Assembly: GCA_023430465.1 (NCBI GenBank) | Contig: JAEZAM010000039.1 | Coordinates: 1-64,000 of the forward strand | Direction: 5' to 3' | Length of the DNA: 64,000 nucleotides | DNA from: Bacteroidota bacterium | Lineage (GTDB): Bacteria > Bacteroidota > Bacteroidia > Chitinophagales > Chitinophagaceae | Part shown: positions 1 through 7,968 of the stretch, piece by piece | How positions within the stretch are numbered: position 1 is the first letter of the stretch | Layout of the letters: each line of letters starts with the position of its first letter | Made by a program: the position numbers and the translations under genes | The notes under the pieces: generated by a model | Databases searched by the model: none | What the model was told of the DNA's origin: nothing | Seen by the model: the letters and a program-made list of their open reading frames with translations, nothing else

Positions 1-40
1 CCCCTGCCCCCAGTCCCAAGTCCCCAGCATCCCGCATGTC
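1..40. repeat. C-rich degenerate short repeat
   Basis: The window opens with degenerate iterations of a CCCAGTCCCAAGTCCC-like unit, a low-complexity type often seen between genes in Bacteroidota. It is cut by the window edge, so its length and unit cannot be fixed. Confidence 0.4.
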
Positions 41-42
41 CT

Positions 43-50
43 TATCTTCG
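43..50 (+). promoter_or_regulatory. -7 box candidate of engB, very close to ATG
   Basis: TATCTTCG matches the Bacteroidota -7 consensus TAnnTTTG with one change (TTCG for TTTG). Only five bases (CAGGG) lie between it and the ATG at 56, so the mRNA would start at or next to the start codon. No -33 TTTG is clear in the repeat upstream. Confidence 0.4.
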
Positions 51-55
51 CAGGG

Positions 56-700
56 ATGGAAATAAAAGACGCAAAATACCTGGTCAGTAACGCGGAGTAT
101 GATAAATGCCCCGCGCCGGACCGGGCGGAGTACGCTTTCATTGGACGCAGTAATGTGGGGAAATCGTCGCTGATCAATATGATCACAAACAAAAAAGCGC
201 TGGCAAAAACCTCATCTGCCCCCGGCAAGACCCAACTGATCAATCATTTTGACATCCTGTCTAAAGACAAGAAAAGCTGGTATCTCGTAGACTTACCAGG
301 CTATGGTTATGCAAAGGTGTCACAAAGCAGCCGCCGCCGCTGGGAGCAGATGATCGAAAACTACATCCGGAAACGCGAGAACCTCGTTTCACTTTTTGTT
401 CTCGTTGACAGCCGCCACGAACCACAGAAAATTGATATCGAATTCATCAATGACCTGGGTAAATGGGAAATTCCATTTGCTGTTGTTTTTACAAAAGCTG
501 ATAAGAACAAGCCCGGCGCCACGGCGCGAAATGTGCAGGCATTTATGAGCGCCCTTTCGGAAACCTGGGAAGAAGTGCCGCCATTTTTTGTAACATCTGC
601 CCAGACCAGGGAAGGCCAGTCATTGCTGCTGGACTATATTGCAGAATTGAATGAGAGTTTTTCTACAGGCAACAATCCGCGATCCTGGAAAGAACTGTAA
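56..700 (+). CDS. engB: Ribosome biogenesis GTPase YihA/YsxC (EngB)
   Basis: Cytoplasmic TRAFAC-class GTPase that acts in assembly of the large ribosomal subunit. The G1 motif GRSNVGKSS lies at residues 30-38, the G3 motif DLPG at 79-82 in the family-typical DLPGYGYA context, and the G4 motif TKAD at 146-149. TSAQ near 180 fits the G5 region. The 214-residue length is normal for the family. The ATG at 56 is used because MEIKDAKYL begins just before the conserved fold and a -7 box lies immediately upstream. A small secreted-protein gene follows in the same direction. Confidence 0.96.
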   Translation: MEIKDAKYLVSNAEYDKCPAPDRAEYAFIGRSNVGKSSLINMITNKKALAKTSSAPGKTQLINHFDILSKDKKSWYLVDLPGYGYAKVSQSSRRRWEQMIENYIRKRENLVSLFVLVDSRHEPQKIDIEFINDLGKWEIPFAVVFTKADKNKPGATARNVQAFMSALSETWEEVPPFFVTSAQTREGQSLLLDYIAELNESFSTGNNPRSWKEL

Positions 701-719
701 CTTTGTCTGACCGCCACGA

Positions 720-923
720 ATGAAAACAATCTGCCGCAATCATATCCTCCCTGCCACGCTATTCCTGGCTACCATCAGCCTGTTTGCGCTGGCGCAACGA
801 AATGCCCCCGGCACGGCAATCATTGGCAGTACACCGATAGTCACTCCTCGAACGGACTCTATCCCTTCGCCTGCTGGCATTGAATCATTGTCCTCAGCGG
901 CGTCAACGATCGGAGGCGAATAA
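720..923 (+). CDS. Small secreted protein of unknown function
   Basis: A 67-residue ORF starts 19 bp after engB. It has a basic N-terminus, a hydrophobic stretch (about residues 10-24) and a likely signal peptidase site after FALAQ. The mature part would be about 41 residues, rich in Pro, Ser, Thr and Ile, with no Cys. I do not recognise a family. Evidence is the signal peptide and the placement behind engB; a non-coding explanation remains possible because the ORF is short. Confidence 0.45.
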   Translation: MKTICRNHILPATLFLATISLFALAQRNAPGTAIIGSTPIVTPRTDSIPSPAGIESLSSAASTIGGE

Positions 924-999
924 ATTAATTTACTGGAAAGTATAGGGGAAGCGAGGCCATCTGCAGGGTGGTCCTGCAGTTGAAAGGATGCAGGCGTGG

Positions 1000-1473
1000 T
1001 TAGTTTACCACCTTATTCGCGCAGCTACTGCTGGCAAAAGCTTCAGGTTTCGCCTTGAAGGCAAAGCCCATTCCAAGTATGTAACCCATCGCTTCCTTCA
1101 GCGCATCGTTGCTTTTGAAGTGGGGGTTCGTGTTGATGTCTGCATGTACTTCCATGTCCACATTGTAAACGGTAAACAGGTTGCAGAGCTCATACGCAAT
1201 CTCGATGCTCTTGGCAACTTCCATCAGCATGCGTTCCTTGATGGTAAATTGCTGCCGTGTTTTCTCATTGTGGATGAACATGAAGCCGCCATGCCCTTCC
1301 CGTAAGAATACAATCACGGTTGCAAATTCTGTTTCTTTACCTTTTACCTGGGAATCTGTTCCGATGCAGACCTTTAGCCTGTAACCCGCTGCAGTCTCGC
1401 GTTTGATGGCATCCTCAACTGCACTGGTGATGGGCAAATCGATCGACTCGCCATTAAATTTTCTCCATCGCAT
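1000..1473 (-). CDS. YkuK-like RNase H-fold protein (DUF458)
   Basis: A 157-residue protein resembling the YkuK/DUF458 family, predicted RNase H-like fold proteins of unknown biological role. Visible family-like features are the N-terminal WRKFNGE, the central VCIGTDSQVKG with its acidic residue on the first strand, and VDMEVHADINTNPHFKS near residues 105-120 with further acidic residues. There is no signal peptide, so it is cytoplasmic. The ATG at 1473 is directly preceded on the coding strand by seven T and a perfect hairpin, so no room is left for a conventional ribosome-binding site. Confidence 0.72.
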   Translation of the reverse strand: MRWRKFNGESIDLPITSAVEDAIKRETAAGYRLKVCIGTDSQVKGKETEFATVIVFLREGHGGFMFIHNEKTRQQFTIKERMLMEVAKSIEIAYELCNLFTVYNVDMEVHADINTNPHFKSNDALKEAMGYILGMGFAFKAKPEAFASSSCANKVVN

Positions 1474-1509
1474 AAAAAAAGAGGTTTTTCCAAGTTATGG
1501 AAAAACCTC
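1474..1509 (-). terminator. Intrinsic terminator touching the YkuK-like start codon
   Basis: A perfect 12-bp stem (1481-1492 with 1498-1509, arm GAGGTTTTTCCA) with a 5-nt loop is followed on the minus strand by seven T, and the next bases are the ATG of the YkuK-like gene. By position it terminates the upstream metalloprotease transcript (1563-3170). It could also act as an attenuator for the gene it touches. Confidence 0.75.
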
Positions 1510-1562
1510 CAGATTGCAATAGGGGTACGGATTATCGTTCTGTTACCAGAACGGGGAAAGAG

Positions 1563-3170
1563 TTATTGTTTAAGCAGTTTATCAGTCCATTGTTCGCCTT
1601 TGCCGGTAAAGGTCACCAGGTACATACCAGCGGCAACAGGAGGCAGGGTGACGTTGTTAATACCGCTGACCAATTTGCCCTGGCGGATAGTGCGACCCGA
1701 ATAGTCGGCAATTCTGTATTCAAACGCACCCGGGCTGCTGATGGCTATGTTACCGTTATTGGTAACCGTTGTCACCAGGCGGGGGCGTGGTCCCGCCTCG
1801 TTCTGACGGATGCTTACAACATTGGAATAATAACGGCGACCGTCATTAAACGCTACCAGTACACGATACTGTGCGTCAGGTACCACAGATCCAGGGCGAT
1901 AGATATATGAACGGTCGTCTTTGGCAGCTTCGGTCAATGTGGTAAAACGGCGACCGTCAGTGGACACTTCGAGTATCTGCTGTTCCACTTCTTCATCGGC
2001 TACGATCACCCAACTAAGCTGGTGTTTGTCGCCATTTTGTGAACCGCGCAGTTCGAGCTTATGAACAGGCAACACCGCTGTACTGTTATCAACTGTTGCC
2101 TGGAGTGAATAGGAACCAAGGCTGGCGTAGGCTGGCGCGTAAAGGTTTCCCTTTCCTTCTACTTCCAGGTAGTAAGTTCCGGCATTTAAAATAGTGTCGG
2201 CTACCGAGCTGAGCAACTGACCAGGGTTATAAACACTTACGGCCTGCTGGCTTGCATCATATAATGTAACCTGCAGATCAAGATCAGATCCGGCGTTGTT
2301 GTTCCCAACACTGTAGGGGATGGCATTGAGCTGGAAGCGACCTGTTGATGGCATGATGAAGCGGAACATGTCCTGGTCTGTATTGCGTTCAATTATACCG
2401 GTTGCCGTAAACTGGTTGTTAGTGATGGTGGGCAAAGTGGCCGAAGAAAAATCACTGCCATGATCATCGGTGCGGTATCCAAATCCGTTAGCGGCCGATG
2501 TAATCACATCCAGGTCACTCTGAATACTGTTGCAACCAAGGCTGTTGGCACCATTGTTCCACACAGTGAAATTGCGATAATATCCAACGCCCATGATAGG
2601 GGCCCAGCCGATCTCACCGCTGCCTACACCTTCATGGTAGTCAGACAGTTTATTGCAGTTTGCGTCATATTTCGATTGATGATGCAGGCCAAATGTATGT
2701 CCGGCTTCGTGCGCGGTAGCTTCAGAGATGTTCTTGATGTTGTAATTGTGGAGCGCGGTAAAAACGAAGCAGGGCGTATCATCACCCCACGCAAATGAAC
2801 CGATGAAGGCTACACCGCCGGCACTTCCGTACCAGCTTGATGTTACCGTCATGATCACGCGCATCCGGCGGTTGGGCTGTGCTGCATGGAAACGGGCAGA
2901 GTCAGTAGTTACATTCAGGTTGAAAGGGCGATAGTCTTCTGCAACGCGGTTGAATGTTTCAGAGATCTGTGTCGGGTTCATACCGGAGCCGCCACAAATT
3001 ATGGGGCCATTCCAGTTCCACGAAGTTCCGGTCACGGTGTGGCCATCAAAATCCAGGAATAAAACGGCAGATGCGGATGGGTTGCTGTTCAGAACCGGCA
3101 CCTGTGCGGAGACAGTGGATGACAGGCCGATCAACAGGATCGCGAAGAGTGATTGAATACGGTTTTTCAT
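1563..3170 (-). CDS. Secreted metzincin protease with type IX sorting domain
   Basis: A 535-residue exported zinc protease. A signal peptide (residues 1-22, ending VSAQ) is followed by a metzincin catalytic domain with HEAGHTFGLHH at 154-164, giving zinc ligands H154, H158 and H164 and the general base E155. IMGVGYY near 192 can serve as the Met-turn. The middle (about 245-355) resembles a bacterial pre-peptidase C-terminal beta-sandwich. The last ~80 residues (FEYRIADYSGRTIRQG, then GMYLVTFTGKGEQWTDKLLKQ) are a type A sorting domain of the type IX secretion system, so it should cross the outer membrane by T9SS. It ends before a strong terminator. Confidence 0.88.
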   Translation of the reverse strand: MKNRIQSLFAILLIGLSSTVSAQVPVLNSNPSASAVLFLDFDGHTVTGTSWNWNGPIICGGSGMNPTQISETFNRVAEDYRPFNLNVTTDSARFHAAQPNRRMRVIMTVTSSWYGSAGGVAFIGSFAWGDDTPCFVFTALHNYNIKNISEATAHEAGHTFGLHHQSKYDANCNKLSDYHEGVGSGEIGWAPIMGVGYYRNFTVWNNGANSLGCNSIQSDLDVITSAANGFGYRTDDHGSDFSSATLPTITNNQFTATGIIERNTDQDMFRFIMPSTGRFQLNAIPYSVGNNNAGSDLDLQVTLYDASQQAVSVYNPGQLLSSVADTILNAGTYYLEVEGKGNLYAPAYASLGSYSLQATVDNSTAVLPVHKLELRGSQNGDKHQLSWVIVADEEVEQQILEVSTDGRRFTTLTEAAKDDRSYIYRPGSVVPDAQYRVLVAFNDGRRYYSNVVSIRQNEAGPRPRLVTTVTNNGNIAISSPGAFEYRIADYSGRTIRQGKLVSGINNVTLPPVAAGMYLVTFTGKGEQWTDKLLKQ

Positions 3171-3231
3171 AACAGGATTTTTTTCAAAGGGTAACGTCGG
3201 ATGTCAATAGGGTACGGATCAAAAACGGGAC

Positions 3232-3708
3232 TTATTCGCTGACTACTTCATAGAAGTTCTTTTTTACCAGGTAGTAACTACCATTGCTGTTTTCCAGGAC
3301 ATACATATCGGCGTGACGGAAACTCAGGATGCGGCCGGAGTATTTGGTGGTTCCATCAGCCTGGGTCATGGCAGTAACCGTGAAACTCGCTCCGTTGAAG
3401 TCATCCGAGCGCAGCACCAGGCTTTTCACCCGGTCGTTATCACGTGAAGCTGTGGATACGACACGGCCACGGAATGTTTTGAATTTTTCATTGGAAAAAC
3501 GCACAGATGCATCCCGGCCAGTGGTGTTTACACCGGAAACGAGCGATTGCAGTTCGGTAACATCAACGGGGATTCTGTCCGGAAGATTGGTGAACAATTT
3601 GGGACGGTTGGCGTCGGGTTCATTGAGTGGTGACCTTTCCTGGGCGGAAATGGTGGCACAGCACATGAGCATTGACAGGGCGAGGCCCATCAGTTTCAGG
3701 TTCTTCAT
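3232..3708 (-). CDS. Secreted protein of unknown function
   Basis: A 158-residue protein with a clear signal peptide (MKNLKLMGLALSMLMCCATISAQ, cleavage after about 22). The mature part contains a short repeated-strand pattern (FKTFRGRVVS, SLVLRSDDFNGASFTVT, KYSGRILSFRHADMYVLE), suggesting a small beta-sheet domain. I do not recognise the family. It lies 61 bp upstream of the T9SS metzincin on the same strand and may be transcribed with it, but no functional link can be read. Confidence 0.7.
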   Translation of the reverse strand: MKNLKLMGLALSMLMCCATISAQERSPLNEPDANRPKLFTNLPDRIPVDVTELQSLVSGVNTTGRDASVRFSNEKFKTFRGRVVSTASRDNDRVKSLVLRSDDFNGASFTVTAMTQADGTTKYSGRILSFRHADMYVLENSNGSYYLVKKNFYEVVSE

Positions 3709-3900
3709 TGGATATTATTTTAGAAGCAATTTTGGTACTCTCTTTTTGCAGTATTGCTCAAACTGCAGTTCTCTTGGGGGACTGTAGTACAAGGTTCATC
3801 AAATTTTCATTGACAAACAAGATTACGCACGGGAGAATAGGGTAAATCAGGGAGTAGTACGCAGAGGTAAATCGTAAAGTTGCGAGGTGCTAAGGGTAAA

Positions 3901-4266
3901 TCAATATTGGCCTGTAGATAATAATACGAGGGTACACGCATCCATCACTTCGATATTCTTCGCACGCGCCAGTTCAACCAATTCATCGTTTTCCGTGCCC
4001 GGATTGAAGATGATGCGTTTCGGATCAAGTGAGAGAATGTAATCGTAGTATTCTTTTTGATTGAGCGGATTCAGGTAAAGCGTGACGGTATCAACATTCT
4101 TATAAGGCGTTTTTTCCTTGTCGACAGTCACATCCTGTACCCTGGTTTGTTTTCGACCAACAGCTACCACAGGATGTCCATGCCGGCGCAGACGCTGAAT
4201 AGCGAGGTAACTATAACGGGATGGATTGTCAGATGCGCCGAGTACAAGTGTTTTCTTTGTTTCCAT
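3901..4266 (-). CDS. CoA-binding domain protein (YccU-like)
   Basis: A 121-residue Rossmann-fold protein of the CoA-binding family. The N-terminus KTLVLGASDNPSRYSYLAIQ carries the nucleotide-binding glycine loop, PVVAVGRK is the second strand, and FNPGTENDELVELARAKNIEVMDACTLVLL is the family C-terminal signature. The family is a stand-alone version of the succinyl-CoA synthetase CoA-binding domain and its members have no firm enzymatic role. The gene stands alone; a weak -7-like box (GACCTTTG) occurs upstream of the ATG. Confidence 0.85.
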   Translation of the reverse strand: METKKTLVLGASDNPSRYSYLAIQRLRRHGHPVVAVGRKQTRVQDVTVDKEKTPYKNVDTVTLYLNPLNQKEYYDYILSLDPKRIIFNPGTENDELVELARAKNIEVMDACTLVLLSTGQY

Positions 4267-4332
4267 GTTTTCGAATTCAAAGGTCCGGAATAATCAGTTC
4301 AGTTTCCGTGCCAGTTTAGAACGCGGGTTGTC

Positions 4333-4680
4333 CTATTTAAGATGCACGCTCTGTTTATGATCGATGATCGTTGCCTCTACGTAGCAGATATACGCGTACC
4401 AAAACGAACAGGGCAGCCAGGCAATGACTACCGCATAGCCGAACCAAAGCGTTAATGGACTCGTAACGATCAAGAAGAAAAGCAGCAGGTTAAACGATCC
4501 ACGGTGCCTGGATGCATATAACCGGCCCTGGAGCGAGCGATGTGCAAGCGTGCTTGCAAGCTGCAAGAGCACCAACACAAGAAATGCGATCCAGGTATAT
4601 TTTGAAACGAAGAAACAGAGGATCACAACGGTGGCCATGAGTGATTGAAAGGCCGTGTCCAGATATTTTAATGTTCTCAT
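4333..4680 (-). CDS. Small multi-pass membrane protein
   Basis: A 115-residue protein with about four hydrophobic segments and no recognisable motif. It is the last gene of a likely three-gene operon (regulator 5097-5603, membrane protein 4714-5100, this gene), 33 bp after its neighbour. Size, hydrophobic pattern and a shared HxxxxxRxxxxN-like central loop suggest it is a divergent relative of the neighbour. Function unknown. Confidence 0.6.
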   Translation of the reverse strand: MRTLKYLDTAFQSLMATVVILCFFVSKYTWIAFLVLVLLQLASTLAHRSLQGRLYASRHRGSFNLLLFFLIVTSPLTLWFGYAVVIAWLPCSFWYAYICYVEATIIDHKQSVHLK

Positions 4681-4713
4681 GCTGAAGAATTGAACGGATC
4701 AGAAGCATCCGGT

Positions 4714-5100
4714 CTACCTGATATTACCCGGGCGGCTAAAATCAAATTCGGGAGCGGGCTCGGTCTTTCCGCGTTTATAAAAATAGGTGAGCAGGAATGG
4801 CACAAGGCTCATCAGCAACGGGAGGATCGGGAAAAAGAATTGTTGAGAAGAAAGGCTTGCCGCCTGGATCAACGCCACCAGGTAGATGACAACTGCGATC
4901 CAGTAACCGATGAGTATGTTCCGGACAGGCTGGTGTTGGAAATAGTGAACAGCCAGGATCACGGAGTGGATCACCTGCATCGTACCAAGCGCCATCATCC
5001 AAAGCAATAAGGCGACATAAAATGGAACCCATAAAATAACCAGGGCCAGGGTGATGATGCAAAGTATCATCTCAAAACGATAATGGGAGCGATGTATCAT
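4714..5100 (-). CDS. Small multi-pass membrane protein behind GbsR-type regulator
   Basis: A 128-residue protein with about four transmembrane segments (roughly residues 10-40, 60-80 and 88-108) and a charged C-terminal tail (YKRGKTEPAPEFDF). Its ATG overlaps the stop of the regulator gene in an ATGA arrangement, so the two are very probably translationally coupled. A regulator followed by small membrane proteins suggests an envelope or stress function under that regulator, but nothing in the sequence names it. Confidence 0.65.
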   Translation of the reverse strand: MIHRSHYRFEMILCIITLALVILWVPFYVALLLWMMALGTMQVIHSVILAVHYFQHQPVRNILIGYWIAVVIYLVALIQAASLSSQQFFFPILPLLMSLVPFLLTYFYKRGKTEPAPEFDFSRPGNIR

Positions 5101-5603
5101 TTGAATAGTTTGAGCATGTTGGTCACGAACCAGTTTTCCTCCGCTTTCACCATCAGGTCAAGCGTCTTGTCCGCCTGCTTCCCCAGTTTGCGGATATTGG
5201 TCACTGTATCTACGAAGGCCTTCACCTGCTTGTCTTTCCTGTCACCCTCCACCGCTTCCAGCTTATCCAGGAGCTGCAACATGGGTTCGAGTTCGCGTTT
5301 TTTTCTTTCTTTCACGATTTGCTTCACCACTTTCCAGATGTCCTTTTCGGCAGTGAAATATTCCTTCCGCTCTCCGGGCAGCAATACCCGTTCCACCAGT
5401 CCCCAACTGATAAGCTCGCGAATGTTCATGTTGACGTTACCGCGGCTGACATTGAGGTCTTCCATCATATCATCCTGGGTCAGTGGTTCGGGGCTGATCA
5501 ATAAAAGCGCATGGATCTGTGCCATGGTCCGGTTGATGCCCCAATGCGTGCCAAATGCGCCCCAGCTACTGATAAATTGCTGTCTTGCTTCTGTTAGTTT
5601 CAT
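5097..5603 (-). CDS. GbsR/MarR-family transcriptional regulator
   Basis: A 168-residue winged-helix DNA-binding protein. The helix-turn-helix region is QDDMMEDLNVSRGNVNMNIRELISWGLVERV (about residues 58-88), followed by a beta-wing and a charged helical C-terminus that probably dimerises. FGTHWGINRTMAQIHALLL near the start is typical of the GbsR group. It heads a minus-strand operon with two small membrane proteins and overlaps the first by 4 bp. A -7-like box (5608-5615) lies only 4 nt from its ATG, so the mRNA may be leaderless and could be autoregulated. Confidence 0.85.
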   Translation of the reverse strand: MKLTEARQQFISSWGAFGTHWGINRTMAQIHALLLISPEPLTQDDMMEDLNVSRGNVNMNIRELISWGLVERVLLPGERKEYFTAEKDIWKVVKQIVKERKKRELEPMLQLLDKLEAVEGDRKDKQVKAFVDTVTNIRKLGKQADKTLDLMVKAEENWFVTNMLKLFK

Positions 5604-5607
5604 ACAC

Positions 5608-5615
5608 CGAAATTA
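5608..5615 (-). promoter_or_regulatory. -7 box candidate of GbsR-type gene
   Basis: On the minus strand TAATTTCG (consensus TAnnTTTG with one change) is followed by four bases (GTGT) and the ATG at 5603. This predicts a transcript with almost no 5' leader. Confidence 0.4.
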
Positions 5616-5649
5616 CTAAATGATTCGGAAGTTTCAAAAAAATATGAAA

Positions 5650-5685
5650 ATACGTTTTGGGGAAAATCCCCGGGGGTACCGGGGA
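5650..5685 (-). terminator. Weak terminator candidate after the flotillin gene
   Basis: A 7-bp GC stem (5667-5673 with 5679-5685, arm TCCCCGG) lies 15 bp after the flotillin stop and is followed on the minus strand by only four T and then C residues. It would separate the NfeD-flotillin operon from the regulator gene downstream. Confidence 0.45.
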
Positions 5686-5699
5686 CTGACCCTTGCTCT

Positions 5700-7211
5700 T
5701 TATTTGGTTTCTACCAGGTCACCATTCTTTCCTTTGCCCAGGTAGGTCGGCAGGTCCATGCCCGCCAGATCAAAGATGTCCTTCAGCGGCGGAACTGATT
5801 TATACAGCCCGCTTACAAAATTTGCCGTCGATCCCTTGCCATCTGTGCCCTGGCCACCGTCCCATACTGTCACCTTATCTATTTTGATATTCTTGATCGC
5901 TTCGGTTTGGAGTTTCACCAGCTCGGGGAGTTTATCAGCGATCAGCAACAGCACCGCATCTTTTGGATTATCACCGGCTGCTTTGACGATCCTGTCGAGA
6001 CCTTCTGCCTGTTTAGTGAGGATCTCGTACATACCGCGGGCTTCTGCCTCCAGCTTGGCGAATATCGCGTCGGCTTCACCCTTTGCTCTTTCCCGCACCT
6101 GTTCTGCTGCCGCCTGTGCTTCGATGATGAGTTTCTGTTTTTGTATCTCAGCACCTACCACGATCGTTGCATTCTGTGATGCACGGTCACGGTCTGCACG
6201 CGCTTCTTCTGCTTTCTTTTCAGCGAGATAAGACTCTTCGAGTGCTTTTGCTGACTGCACTTTTTCCGCAGCAATCGCTTTTTTCAAAGCTTCCGCTTCA
6301 CGTTCCCTTCGTTGCGATTCTGAGTCTGCGATCTGGATACGCGAAAGGTTTTCTCCCTGTACGGCCGTTGCATTTGCTTCGGCGATTTTTATCCGCGTTT
6401 CCCTTTCAGCTTCGGCCTTACCGATATTCTCGTCACGGTTTGCTCCCGCGATCTGGATCTCTTTATCTTTTAAGGTAAATGCCACCTGCGTATCCCGGTC
6501 ACGTTGCGTTTCAGCTACCTTGATGTCTCTTTCTTTTTCTGCGGTTGTTTTACCAATATCACCCGTACGCTCCTGTTCTGCCACACGCACCTTTGCTTCA
6601 TTGATCGCTTTGGCAGCAGCCTCTTTACCGAGTGCATCTATGTAGCCACTTTCATCCTTGATGTCCGTTACATTCACGTTGATCATTTTCAACCCGATCT
6701 TGTTCAGCTCCGCTTCCACATTTCCTGCAATGTTGGCCAGGAACTTATCGCGATTGTTGTTGATCTCTTCAATATCCATCATGGCCACTACAAGGCGCAT
6801 CTGGCCAAGGATGATATCTTTCGCCAGGTCGTGAATCTGCGGGCGTTGCATGCCGAGCAGGCGTTCTGCAGCGTTTTGCATCACCGCAGGCTCAGTGGAG
6901 ATACCAACAGTAAAACGCGACGGCACATCCACGCGGATGTTCTGTTTACTAAGTGCGCTCGTGAGGTTTACCTCGAGTGAAATGGGGGTGAGGTCGAGAA
7001 ATGAATAATCCTGGATGATGGGCCAGATGAACGCTGCACCACCATGTATGCATTTTGCCGTAAGGCTGCCCTCAGCACCTTTACCAACCTTTCCATATAC
7101 AACCAGGATCCGGTCTGATGGACAACGCTTGTAGCGCCTGAACATGGAAAAGATGAGTACGAAGAAAAAGACAACACAGATCGCTACGACCAACAAAAGA
7201 TTTTCAGCCAT
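5700..7211 (-). CDS. Flotillin-family SPFH protein
   Basis: A 503-residue flotillin. An N-terminal membrane anchor (LLLVVAICVVFFFVLIFSMF, residues 5-24) is followed by the SPFH/band-7 domain (about 30-200) and a long helical region rich in Ala, Glu, Lys and Arg (about 205-420: AEKERDIKVAETQRDRDTQ and similar repeats) that forms the flotillin coiled coil. Flotillins scaffold membrane microdomains and form large oligomers at the inner membrane. It follows an NfeD-like gene by 15 bp, the usual NfeD-flotillin pairing. Confidence 0.92.
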   Translation of the reverse strand: MAENLLLVVAICVVFFFVLIFSMFRRYKRCPSDRILVVYGKVGKGAEGSLTAKCIHGGAAFIWPIIQDYSFLDLTPISLEVNLTSALSKQNIRVDVPSRFTVGISTEPAVMQNAAERLLGMQRPQIHDLAKDIILGQMRLVVAMMDIEEINNNRDKFLANIAGNVEAELNKIGLKMINVNVTDIKDESGYIDALGKEAAAKAINEAKVRVAEQERTGDIGKTTAEKERDIKVAETQRDRDTQVAFTLKDKEIQIAGANRDENIGKAEAERETRIKIAEANATAVQGENLSRIQIADSESQRREREAEALKKAIAAEKVQSAKALEESYLAEKKAEEARADRDRASQNATIVVGAEIQKQKLIIEAQAAAEQVRERAKGEADAIFAKLEAEARGMYEILTKQAEGLDRIVKAAGDNPKDAVLLLIADKLPELVKLQTEAIKNIKIDKVTVWDGGQGTDGKGSTANFVSGLYKSVPPLKDIFDLAGMDLPTYLGKGKNGDLVETK

Positions 7212-7226
7212 GAGTATATTATTGAG

Positions 7227-7820
7227 TTATGATAATTGCGCACTTACCAGGAGAAGATTGCCATTGATGACAGAGCGAACCTGGACGATCCTTCCCGTAG
7301 GGATGTCAGTGAGATCATCGGTGATCGCCTGCAACTCCTTGATCGATCCCTGCAGGTGGATATGAATTTTGCCGAAACCTTTTCGGCCGGCCGGAATTAT
7401 GAGATAAGTTTCGGCCGTCTTGCCGACTGCATTACTGATGTCCATCGTGCCGCTGTGTTTCAATTTTGACATGGCGCGGAAAAGAAAAGCCATGATGGCG
7501 ACAACAAGAATCCCTGCCACCAGGGCTGCCGCAATGGTGAGTAGTTTGTTGTTACCCCCGCGGATCATTGCGATGCCCGTCCAGCCAAACACGGTGAAGA
7601 ATGCAATGAAGTTTTTGATGGTAAATACTCCATAGCCGATACCGTCATCACCGTCAACCGCTGCATCGGCATCACCAAATGCTTCATCACCATCGCCGGC
7701 AATGAATGACAGGACGGTTTGTATCACAAACAGGAGCGAGAAGAAGAGGGCGATTGCCCAGAAGATCTGGTCAAATGTGGCGAGACTGTTCCACCAGGTG
7801 GAAATATCGAGCAGCATCAT
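7227..7820 (-). CDS. NfeD-like membrane protein with OB-fold domain
   Basis: About 197 residues from the ATG pair at 7820/7817 (MMLLDISTWW). The reading frame is open to 7952, but a terminator of the preceding gene lies at 7922-7949 and a -7-like box at 7842-7849, so the longer start is rejected. There are three or four transmembrane segments (LFFSLLFVIQTVLSFI, FIAFFTVFGWTGIAMI, LLTIAAALVAGILVVAIMAFLF), an acidic insert (GDGDEAFGDADAAVDGDDG) and a C-terminal OB-like domain (TAETYLIIPAGRKGFGKI to the end). NfeD proteins partner flotillins, and the flotillin gene follows directly. Confidence 0.8.
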   Translation of the reverse strand: MMLLDISTWWNSLATFDQIFWAIALFFSLLFVIQTVLSFIAGDGDEAFGDADAAVDGDDGIGYGVFTIKNFIAFFTVFGWTGIAMIRGGNNKLLTIAAALVAGILVVAIMAFLFRAMSKLKHSGTMDISNAVGKTAETYLIIPAGRKGFGKIHIHLQGSIKELQAITDDLTDIPTGRIVQVRSVINGNLLLVSAQLS

Positions 7821-7841
7821 AGTTTTGGTTGGCTTGTCGGC

Positions 7842-7849
7842 CGAAAATA
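7842..7849 (-). promoter_or_regulatory. -7 box candidate of the NfeD-flotillin operon
   Basis: TATTTTCG on the minus strand, one change from TAnnTTTG, lies about 21 nt upstream of the ATG at 7820 and downstream of the pdhC terminator, as expected for an operon promoter. Confidence 0.45.
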
Positions 7850-7921
7850 GGGATTTCGCTGCAGGAATCATAGCGTCCGTTTGCAAAAGGACCGGCCTGG
7901 TTGATAACTGGCGGAAAAGAC

Positions 7922-7949
7922 AAAAAAAAGACCCGCACCGGGCGGGTCT
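7922..7949 (-). terminator. Intrinsic terminator of the E2 gene
   Basis: A GACCCGC/GCGGGTC stem (7930-7936 with 7942-7948) is followed on the minus strand by eight T. It lies 20 bp after the E2 stop codon. Confidence 0.85.
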
Positions 7950-7968
7950 CACAATTATTTCTTTGCTA

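Noticed and set aside
7821..7952. N-terminal extension of the NfeD-like gene
   Set aside because: The segment contains the E2 terminator and a promoter box, and the extra residues are not membrane-protein-like.
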